From a bacterium (lineage in GTDB: Bacteria > Bacteroidota > Rhodothermia > Balneolales > M1805), in NCBI GenBank assembly GCA_006226965.1, contig SBGQ01000033.1, positions 1 through 64,000 of the forward strand: DNA of 64,000 nt. Reading direction: 5' to 3'. Under the pieces are notes generated by a model. That model did no database searches and was not told where the DNA came from. It worked only from the letters and a program-made list of their open reading frames with translations. The translations under genes were made by a program, and so were the position numbers. Positions 10,089 to 17,363 of this stretch are shown in pieces. Each line of letters starts with the position of its first letter. The stretch's first letter is position 1.

Positions 10089-11690
10089 TTGAAATCAATT
10101 AATGTGATAAAAGGCAATGTGGTTGATGTTGTGAGCCGAACCATTTTTGCTGCTGAAGTACATGTTTCCGGCGGGATTATTATTTCCATCAAACCGATAC
10201 AAGAAGTGTGTTCCACGTACTTAATACCGGGATTTATTGATGCACACGTTCATGTAGAAAGTTCGATGTTAGTACCGACTGAGTTTGCACGAATTGCTGT
10301 AAAACACGGAACCATCGGCACGATTTCAGATCCGCATGAGATCGCTAATGTACTTGGCATAGCAGGTGTTGAACTTATGCTCGATAATGCTTCTCACTCC
10401 CCTTTTTATTTCAACTTTGGAGCCCCCTCTTGCGTTCCGGCAACCAAATTTGAAACCGCCGGAGCCGAATTAACAGCTGATGATATTGACCAACTTTTAT
10501 CACGAAAAGAAATCGTTTACCTCTCCGAAATGATGAATTTCCCCGGCGTGATATTTAACGATGCTGATGTACTTGCAAAACTTGATGTTGCAAAAAAACA
10601 CGGCAAACCGATTGACGGTCACGCTCCCGGTTTAATGGGAAAACAAATGCTCCAATATTTTGATGCGGGAATAACAACCGACCACGAATGTTTTATGTTT
10701 GATGAAGCTCTGGAAAAACTGAAACACGGTGTAAAAATCATGATTCGTGAAGGTAGTGCGGCTAAAAACTTCGAAACCTTAATTCCGCTACTTAAAGAGT
10801 ATCCCGATCAAATTATGTTTTGTTGTGATGATAAACATCCAGATAATCTCATTGATTCCCATATAGATAATCATGTAAAGCGAGCGGTTGCATATGGGCA
10901 CGATGTCTTTGATGTTCTTCGAGCTGCATCATACAATGTCATTAAACATTATAACTTACCAATCGGCTATTTACAGGTCGGACAATCAGCCGATTTCATT
11001 GAAGTTTCTGATTTGACAGAATTCAAGGTATTAAAAACAATTATTAAAGGTGAAATTGTTGCTGAAAACGGTATTTCATATCTAGAAAAAGTTCCTGCGC
11101 CTATTTTAAACCAATTTGATACCAGTTTAAAAAGCGTTAAAGATTTTGAGTTAACGGTAGAAAGTGAAACAGTTCGTGTAATTGAAGCATTAGACGGACA
11201 ACTCATCACAAAAGAACTTCATTTAAACGCAAATGAGAAAGATGTTCTTAAAATCGCAGTCATAAACCGATATAGAAACGCTCCCGTTTCTGTAGCATTC
11301 ATAAAAAACTTTGGTTTAACGTGCGGAGCCATTGCCGGGTCAGTAGCGCACGATTGTCATAATATTGTAGCTGTCGGAACCAATGATGAAGATTTGGCAA
11401 ATGCTGTGAATCTCATCATCGAACAAAAAGGCGGGATTTCGTTAGCCAATGGTACTGAAAAGCATATTCTCCCCTTACCAATTGCGGGAATAATGACCAA
11501 TCAATCTGCAGAAGAAGTTGCAGAAGCCTACGTGAAAATGGATAAGCGAGCTAAAGAATTAGGAAGCACATTACGTGCTCCCTACATGACTCTTTCGTTT
11601 ATGGCATTATTGGTAATTCCAGAACTAAAGCTGAGCGATTTAGGATTATTCGACGGTAAGAACTTCGAATTTGTGAATCTAAGCGTTTAG
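10089..11690 (+). CDS. ade: Adenine deaminase (TTG start)
   Basis: PGFIDAHVHVESSML, ISDPHEIANVLG, GAIAGSVAHDCHNIVAVG. Confidence 0.93.
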   Translation: MKSINVIKGNVVDVVSRTIFAAEVHVSGGIIISIKPIQEVCSTYLIPGFIDAHVHVESSMLVPTEFARIAVKHGTIGTISDPHEIANVLGIAGVELMLDNASHSPFYFNFGAPSCVPATKFETAGAELTADDIDQLLSRKEIVYLSEMMNFPGVIFNDADVLAKLDVAKKHGKPIDGHAPGLMGKQMLQYFDAGITTDHECFMFDEALEKLKHGVKIMIREGSAAKNFETLIPLLKEYPDQIMFCCDDKHPDNLIDSHIDNHVKRAVAYGHDVFDVLRAASYNVIKHYNLPIGYLQVGQSADFIEVSDLTEFKVLKTIIKGEIVAENGISYLEKVPAPILNQFDTSLKSVKDFELTVESETVRVIEALDGQLITKELHLNANEKDVLKIAVINRYRNAPVSVAFIKNFGLTCGAIAGSVAHDCHNIVAVGTNDEDLANAVNLIIEQKGGISLANGTEKHILPLPIAGIMTNQSAEEVAEAYVKMDKRAKELGSTLRAPYMTLSFMALLVIPELKLSDLGLFDGKNFEFVNLSV

Positions 11691-11698
11691 CATATTGC

Positions 11699-12112
11699 TT
11701 AGTTGGCAATGTATTTAATATTCGTTTTCTTTCTGCTGATGGTTCCGAACGATTCATCAACTAAAACTAAATCGCGATTCTCTTTGTTTAAATAGAACTT
11801 TGCAAAACCATTATTGCTGTACTCGATTTTATAAACCCAGCACGAAATTGATTTGTTTGAGATAGTTATGGTTTCGTCTTCAAGTCGCTTAAAGATGTAG
11901 TTTTTAGGCCCTGATTTTGAACCCGGATGATAAAAAGGAATCTCTACATCAGACTTTATTTCTACTGGAAATAATCGCACGGTTTCGAGATCAATTTCGA
12001 AATTATAGGCATTCAATGAATCTGCCATTTTGAAATTACTTAGGCTGTTATTTTGCGTTGTATCTGAGGATGCCACAAACCCATCAGCATAATTAAATGC
12101 TTCTGTAACACC
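11699..12112 (-). pseudogene. C-terminal part of an interrupted gene for a secreted protein
   Basis: Joins in frame to 13431..13766(-) if the intervening 1318-bp unit is removed (AAC | GGT GTT ACA GAA); 414 nt including stop. Confidence 0.8.
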
Positions 12113-12133
12113 GTTATGAGCAAGGCTATGACG
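12113..12133 (+). repeat. Left imperfect terminal inverted repeat
   Basis: GTTATGAGCAAGGCTATGACG; 15/21 identical to the reverse complement of 13406-13426. Confidence 0.7.
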
Positions 12134-12137
12134 ACAC

Positions 12138-12160
12138 AACCCGACAGACAAAATCGGGTT
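12138..12160. other. Subterminal hairpin inside the left end of the unit
   Basis: Perfect 7-bp stem AACCCGA-cagacaaaa-TCGGGTT followed by CTTTTG. Confidence 0.65.
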
Positions 12161-12174
12161 CTTTTGATATTTTG

Positions 12175-12196
12175 TATTTAAGCAATTGCTTAAATA
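12175..12196. promoter_or_regulatory. Palindromic operator candidate for the ArsR-family regulator
   Basis: Perfect 22-bp palindrome TATTTAAGCAATTGCTTAAATA immediately upstream of the arsR-like gene. Confidence 0.8.
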
Positions 12197-12215
12197 AACA
12201 AATTGACTATCTTTG
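12185..12215 (+). promoter_or_regulatory. Bacteroidota-type promoter of the arsR-like operon
   Basis: -33 ATTG (12185-12188), 19-nt spacer, -7 TATCTTTG (12208-12215), matching TTTG-N19-TAnnTTTG. Confidence 0.75.
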
Positions 12216-12219
12216 CACT

Positions 12220-12594
12220 ATGGACAACATTTCGTGTATAAGACAACAAGCGGACATTAAGCAAATCAACCGCTGTAAAGACCGAGTATTAGAACTGAAC
12301 GGTTCGTTTGACTATTTATCCAACGGACTTGAATTGGCGGGTAACAACGTAAGACTGAAAATCCTGTTTCTGCTTTACGAAGAGCAACAACTTTGCGTTT
12401 GCGACCTTAGTGACATTCTCGGAATGACCATTTCGGCAATTTCACAACATCTGCGAAAACTCAAAGACCGAAAACTAATTGAAACGGAAAGGCAAGCACA
12501 AACCATTTTTTACTCACTGACAAAAGAGTATGAAAAAATGCTCAAACCTTTTTTCAAAATACTTCACGAAAACAAAATTTTGGAAACAATATGA
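12220..12594 (+). CDS. ArsR/SmtB-family metalloregulator
   Basis: MDNISCIRQQADIKQINRCKDRV...QQLCVCDLSDILGMTISAISQHLRKLKDRKLIETER; wHTH plus LCVCDL metal-site-like motif; start placed at 12220, downstream of the promoter. Confidence 0.88.
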   Translation: MDNISCIRQQADIKQINRCKDRVLELNGSFDYLSNGLELAGNNVRLKILFLLYEEQQLCVCDLSDILGMTISAISQHLRKLKDRKLIETERQAQTIFYSLTKEYEKMLKPFFKILHENKILETI

Positions 12595-13190
12595 AAACAG
12601 ACAAAAAATTAATCGGTGCAGGACTTTTGACAGCAATTGCAGCCTCACTTTGTTGCATCACACCTGTATTGGCTCTTGTCGCAGGGACAAGCGGACTTGC
12701 TTCAACTTTTTCTTGGCTTGAACCTTTCCGACCTTATTTTATAGGTTTGACAATTTTGGTTCTTGGTTTTGCTTGGTATCAAAAGTTGAAACCTAAAAAA
12801 CAAATTGACTGCAATTGTGAGACAGAAGAAAAACCAAAATTCATTCAATCCAAAATGTTTTTAGGAATTGTAACAGCATTTGCAATAGTAATGCTTGCCT
12901 TTCCTTACTATACTCACATATTTTATCCAAAGACAGAAAAACAAATCATAGTAGTTGACAAATCAAATGTTCAAACAGTTGAGTTTTCCATTAGCGGTAT
13001 GACTTGTGCAGGTTGTGAAGAACACGTAAACCACGAAGTGAATAAGCTTTCGGGAATAATAAAATCAACTGTTTCATACGAAAACGGAAATGCAATTGTA
13101 GAATTTGATAACTCAAAAACGAACATTGCCGAAATTGAGAAAGCAATAAACGGAACAGGATATTCAGTAACAGACAAAAAGGAAAAATAA
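12591..13190 (+). CDS. MerT-MerP fusion (mercuric/heavy-metal transport protein with C-terminal HMA domain)
   Basis: TM protein with SLCCITPVLALVAGTSGLAS (MerT-like) plus C-terminal HMA motif ISGMTCAGCEEHV; overlaps arsR-like gene by 4 bp. Confidence 0.85.
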   Translation: MKTDKKLIGAGLLTAIAASLCCITPVLALVAGTSGLASTFSWLEPFRPYFIGLTILVLGFAWYQKLKPKKQIDCNCETEEKPKFIQSKMFLGIVTAFAIVMLAFPYYTHIFYPKTEKQIIVVDKSNVQTVEFSISGMTCAGCEEHVNHEVNKLSGIIKSTVSYENGNAIVEFDNSKTNIAEIEKAINGTGYSVTDKKEK

Positions 13191-13191
13191 A

Positions 13192-13398
13192 ATGGAAATC
13201 ATACTACAATCAACAATCACTTGCCCAAATTGCGGACATAAAAAGGAAGAAACAATGCCGACAGACGCTTGCCAATATTTTTACGAATGTGATAATTGCA
13301 AGACCGTTTTAAAACCACATCAAGGCGACTGTTGTGTTTATTGCAGTTACGGAAGTGTAAAATGTCCGCCAATTCAACAAGACAAGAAATGTTGCTGA
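13192..13398 (+). CDS. GDCCVxC domain-containing small Cys-rich protein
   Basis: HQGDCCVYCSYGSVKCPP motif, CPNCG at N-terminus. Confidence 0.88.
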   Translation: MEIILQSTITCPNCGHKKEETMPTDACQYFYECDNCKTVLKPHQGDCCVYCSYGSVKCPPIQQDKKCC

Positions 13399-13405
13399 CA
13401 AAAGA

Positions 13406-13426
13406 CGAAAAAGCCCAGCCCATAAC
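13406..13426 (-). repeat. Right imperfect terminal inverted repeat
   Basis: CGAAAAAGCCCAGCCCATAAC; reverse complement GTTATGGGCTGGGCTTTTTCG matches left end 15/21. Confidence 0.7.
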
Positions 13427-13430
13427 AGCG

Positions 13431-13766
13431 GTTTGTAGCTCTAGTGTGATATTTTGGTTTAAAGTCAGTTGAGCTAAGCCAAGTTTGCAATTCTCTATTG
13501 TTTGGAGTCATCGTTGATGTCCATTTTTGCTTGATTTCTATCAAAGAATCACCTCGATGTTCTATTCGTTTAACTGATCTCTCCCAAACTGAGATATCTA
13601 ATAATTGACTTTCTCGAACGATGGTTACCAAATAGTTCGAGGTTTCATTTTTAATCATTTTATTCAAATAATCAGCAGAAAACGAAAAAGGTTTCGGTGC
13701 TTGTTGTGCTAAAACTGAACCGGACATAGAGAGAAACAATGCTGTTGCAAGAAACTTGAGATTCAT
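13431..13766 (-). pseudogene. N-terminal part of the interrupted secreted-protein gene
   Basis: Signal peptide MNLKFLATALFLSMSGSVLAQ; reading frame reaches the unit boundary after exactly 112 codons. Confidence 0.8.
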
Positions 13767-13881
13767 AAAAGTAAAACTATCTATTGGTGAAAAATCTAAA
13801 CCAGGTGCGATTTCGATTTTTACTAAACAAGGTTTCCAATTTGTGACGAACCGCTATTTATCTCTCAACTTTTACATACAA

Positions 13882-13912
13882 AAAAGGCTCAACATCTAAT
13901 GCTGAGCCTTTT
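13882..13912 (-). terminator. Terminator after the M3 peptidase gene (possibly bidirectional)
   Basis: AAAAGGCTCA ... TGAGCCTTTT stem; U-run on minus strand. Confidence 0.8.
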
Positions 13913-13928
13913 AAATCAACCGAAAAAA

Positions 13929-16043
13929 CTAATTTAGTCCTCGTTTTTTCAACAAGGCATCAACTTTGGGCTCACGTCCTCTGAACGTTACATACAATTT
14001 CATCGGATCGTCCGTTCCGCCTTTTTGCAATACATTTTCACGGAATGATGTCGCCAATTCTTTATCAAAGAGATTACCTTTTTGCTTAAAAGCATCAAAA
14101 GCGTCGGTATCTAACACACCGGACCAGATATAAGAATAATATCCCGATGAATAACCACCGGCAAAAATATGCTGGAAGTAAGAGCTTCTGTAACGAGGGA
14201 TAATTTCTTTCGGCAAACCGATTTTTTGCATAGAAGCATTCTCGCGTTCCGTAATTGAACCTTCAATCGGGCGAGTTTGCATGTGATAATCCATATCGAG
14301 GAAACTTGCAGCCAAATATTCAACCGTAGCAAAACCCTGATTAAACGTACCGCTGTTTTGAAGTTTTTGTATCAACTCATCAGGAATAACTTCGCCTGTT
14401 TTGTAATGTTTAGCATACTGTTTCATTACTTCCGGCTCTCCTGCCCAGTTTTCCATAATCTGTGAAGGTAATTCCACAAAATCGCGCGGCACTGAAGTTC
14501 CTGCCTGACTTGCATAGCGTACATTCGATAACATTCCGTGCATAGCATGTCCGAATTCATGGAAGAATGTTTCTACTTCATCAAATGTCAATAATGCAGG
14601 TTTATCGCCTGTCGGACGAGAAAAATTACATACAATTGAAATTACTGGAGCTTTACGTACACCGTTTTCCATTTTTTGTGAGCGATAACTAGTCATCCAA
14701 GCTCCGCCTCTTTTGCTTGCACGCGGATGAAAATCCATATACAATACACCTAAATGGCTACCGTCTTTGTCCAACACCTGATACGCTTTTGCTTCTTCAT
14801 GATAAACTGGAATATCCGGTCTGGGTTTGAATTGTAAACCATAAAGATTATTCACCACGTAGAATACACCTTCACGAACGGCGTCTAAACTGAAATATTC
14901 GCTTAGTTCATTTTCATCTAAAGCATATCTGTCTTTACGAATTTGTTCTGCGTAAAAACGCCAATCCCAAGGTTCTAACTTAAATTTTTGACCCGAAGCT
15001 TTTATCATTTTCTGCATGTCTGAGGCTTCTGTTTTGGCTTTTTTTACAGCAGGCTTCCAAAGGTCGTTCAATAACCCCATAACATTGGCAGGTGTTTTTG
15101 CCATAGATTCTTCCAATACATAATCGGCATGGGTTCTATAGCCTAACAGTTGAGCACGTTGAACACGCAAATTCGTTATTTCTGATAAAATAGCGTTATT
15201 GTCACGCTCATTACCTTGGTCGCCTCGTTTTCTATACGCATCCCAAATTTGCTGGCGTAATTCGCGATTTTCAGCATATTGCAAAAACGGCATTACAGAA
15301 GGGTTTTGCAAGGTAAACATCCATTTTCCTTCCAAGCCTTTTTTCTTTGCAGTTTCAGCTGCAGATGAAACTAAAGTGGCAGGCAATCCCGCTAAATCTG
15401 CTTCATTTTCAATAACTAATTCATAAGCGTTTGTTTCACCGAGCACATTTTGTCCGAATTTCAAGGTTAAAACAGACAATTTTTCGTTTATGCTTCTTAA
15501 AACTTCTTTTTTATCGTCTTTAAGATTAGCTCCGCTGCGAACAAATCCCTTGTACGCATCATCCAATAATTTAAACTGGTCGGCATCTAACCCTAAATCA
15601 TTTCTTTTTTCCCATACTGTTTTAACACGAGCAAACAGTTTTGGATTTAGATTGATGTCATCTGAATGGCGTGACATATCAGGAGCAATTTCCTGCGCAA
15701 TTTTCTGCATTTCATCGCTGGTATTTGCCGAATTCAAATTGTAAAAAATGCGGGCAACTTGTGTTAATGTAGAACCTGCATTTTCCAGCGCTTCAATCGT
15801 ATTTTCGAAAGTCGGAGCATCAGGGTTATTCGAGATAGCTAAAATTTCTGCTTGATGATCTTTAATGGCTTCATCAAAAGCTGGTTTAAAATGCTCCAAT
15901 TTAATTTTATCGAATGGAGGAACTTCAAACGGTGTATCAAATTTGCTGAGTAAAGGATTCATTGTTGATTTTGAGCTTGGTGATGAACATGAGAGGCTCA
16001 AAAGTAAGATAAGCGCCCCCAAGTTAACAGCGATTTTCTTCAT
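13929..16043 (-). CDS. M3-family peptidase (peptidyl-dipeptidase Dcp-like), lipoprotein
   Basis: FFHEFGHAMHGML zinc site; lipobox-like LLSLSCSS at N-terminus; start placed at MKKIAVNLG. Confidence 0.93.
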   Translation of the reverse strand: MKKIAVNLGALILLLSLSCSSPSSKSTMNPLLSKFDTPFEVPPFDKIKLEHFKPAFDEAIKDHQAEILAISNNPDAPTFENTIEALENAGSTLTQVARIFYNLNSANTSDEMQKIAQEIAPDMSRHSDDINLNPKLFARVKTVWEKRNDLGLDADQFKLLDDAYKGFVRSGANLKDDKKEVLRSINEKLSVLTLKFGQNVLGETNAYELVIENEADLAGLPATLVSSAAETAKKKGLEGKWMFTLQNPSVMPFLQYAENRELRQQIWDAYRKRGDQGNERDNNAILSEITNLRVQRAQLLGYRTHADYVLEESMAKTPANVMGLLNDLWKPAVKKAKTEASDMQKMIKASGQKFKLEPWDWRFYAEQIRKDRYALDENELSEYFSLDAVREGVFYVVNNLYGLQFKPRPDIPVYHEEAKAYQVLDKDGSHLGVLYMDFHPRASKRGGAWMTSYRSQKMENGVRKAPVISIVCNFSRPTGDKPALLTFDEVETFFHEFGHAMHGMLSNVRYASQAGTSVPRDFVELPSQIMENWAGEPEVMKQYAKHYKTGEVIPDELIQKLQNSGTFNQGFATVEYLAASFLDMDYHMQTRPIEGSITERENASMQKIGLPKEIIPRYRSSYFQHIFAGGYSSGYYSYIWSGVLDTDAFDAFKQKGNLFDKELATSFRENVLQKGGTDDPMKLYVTFRGREPKVDALLKKRGLN

Positions 16044-16316
16044 GTTTTGTTGATTTAGTGAATTTACCATCCGAATTTAGGACAATCCTATCTTAATAAG
16101 AAGGCATACATCAATGATTTACAAAAATTGATAATTAAAGCTAGCACAAAATAATCTCCTTTTTTTCCGTCTATCGCAGTATTTCAGGACTCATTTCCAA
16201 TTATTATCTCTGATAAAAATCATTTTATTTCATTCCCAAATCATATCCTTAAAAAAGAAATCCTTTTGATACTCAGTACACGATATGTACATTTTGGCAA
16301 ATTGAGGTGTACATTT

Positions 16317-17363
16317 ATGAAACCAAATTTTCTACTCTTTAGCTTTTTTGCTCTTACTCTGGCATGTAGTCCATCAACAAAAAACGAAACAAAAATAGCG
16401 TTCGGTTCATGTGCTTGGAACGATGGTGAACTCCCGGTTTTTAATCTGATTGTTGAACACAAACCCGATTATTTCATTTTTTTGGGTGATAATATTTACG
16501 GAGACACCAAAGACCCCGATGTATTAAAGATGAAGTATCAAAAATTAGCAGATAAAGCATCCTATCAGAACTTGAAAAAGAATGTTCCGATTATGGCTAC
16601 TTGGGATGATCATGATTTTGGCTGGAATGACTCCGGTAAAGAATATGAATTGAAAGAAGTGAGTAAAGAGATTTTTCTTGATTTTTTTGATGAACCGACA
16701 CAATCAGAACGAAGAAACCATACAGGAATCTATACTTCGTATGAAAAACAAATCGGCGATAAAACCTTACAAATCATTCTTTTAGATGTAAGAACTTTTC
16801 GCGACCGTCTAAAACCTTATCAAGCTTACAAAAAAGACGATTCTCGTTATTTCTATCATTTAGATTATGAACCACAAACTTCAGCTGATTCTACACTCTT
16901 GGGAAAAGAACAATGGATTTGGCTGGAACAACAATTGCAACAACCTGCCGATATTCGCTTAATTGGAAGCGGAACTCAATTTGGCGTGGAATTCAACGGA
17001 TACGAAGCTTGGGCAAATTTCCCGCACGAACAAAAACGGATTGTAGATCTCATCAACAAAACTAAAGCTAATGGTGTAGTTTTTTTAACGGGTGATGTGC
17101 ATTATGCCGAGCTCTCCAAATACAATGATGCGCCCTACCCGCTTTACGATTTTACAGCAAGCGGATTATCAGCAACTTGGCATTTTGCAACGCCAAATGT
17201 GAACCGTATTGAAGGTCCGATTATGGATAATCACTTCGGATTAATTACCATCAGTTGGGAAAAAGACCCGAAAATTCGTTTTGAAACCTTTGATATTAAT
17301 GACAATCAACGAATTGAATATTCCATTAGGTTAAGCGATATCAGTTTCAAAACTCCACATTAA
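16317..17363 (+). CDS. PhoD-like metallophosphatase, lipoprotein
   Basis: FLGDNIYGD, MATWDDHDFGWND, FLTGDVHYAEL; lipobox-like TLACS. Confidence 0.85.
   Translation: MKPNFLLFSFFALTLACSPSTKNETKIAFGSCAWNDGELPVFNLIVEHKPDYFIFLGDNIYGDTKDPDVLKMKYQKLADKASYQNLKKNVPIMATWDDHDFGWNDSGKEYELKEVSKEIFLDFFDEPTQSERRNHTGIYTSYEKQIGDKTLQIILLDVRTFRDRLKPYQAYKKDDSRYFYHLDYEPQTSADSTLLGKEQWIWLEQQLQQPADIRLIGSGTQFGVEFNGYEAWANFPHEQKRIVDLINKTKANGVVFLTGDVHYAELSKYNDAPYPLYDFTASGLSATWHFATPNVNRIEGPIMDNHFGLITISWEKDPKIRFETFDINDNQRIEYSIRLSDISFKTPH

Larger units (their letters stand above)
12113..13430 (+). mobile_element. Cassette-like non-autonomous mobile unit carrying arsR-like, merTP-like and GDCCVxC genes
   Basis: Interrupts an ORF; GTT at both junctions (12113-12115, 13431-13433); imperfect terminal inverted repeats; in-frame restoration of host ORF on removal. 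Confidence 0.8.

Noticed and set aside
12172-12219. Extended TTG start of the arsR-like ORF
   Set aside because: It would begin upstream of the palindrome and the TATCTTTG promoter element; the ATG at 12220 fits better.
13217-13423. Minus-strand ORF opposite the GDCCVxC gene
   Set aside because: Antisense to a motif-bearing CDS, no supporting features.
12113-13433. Calling the unit a bona fide integron gene cassette
   Set aside because: No intI in the window and the ends lack a clear full attC (RYYYAAC with R''-L''-L'-R' arrangement); left as cassette-like until searched.
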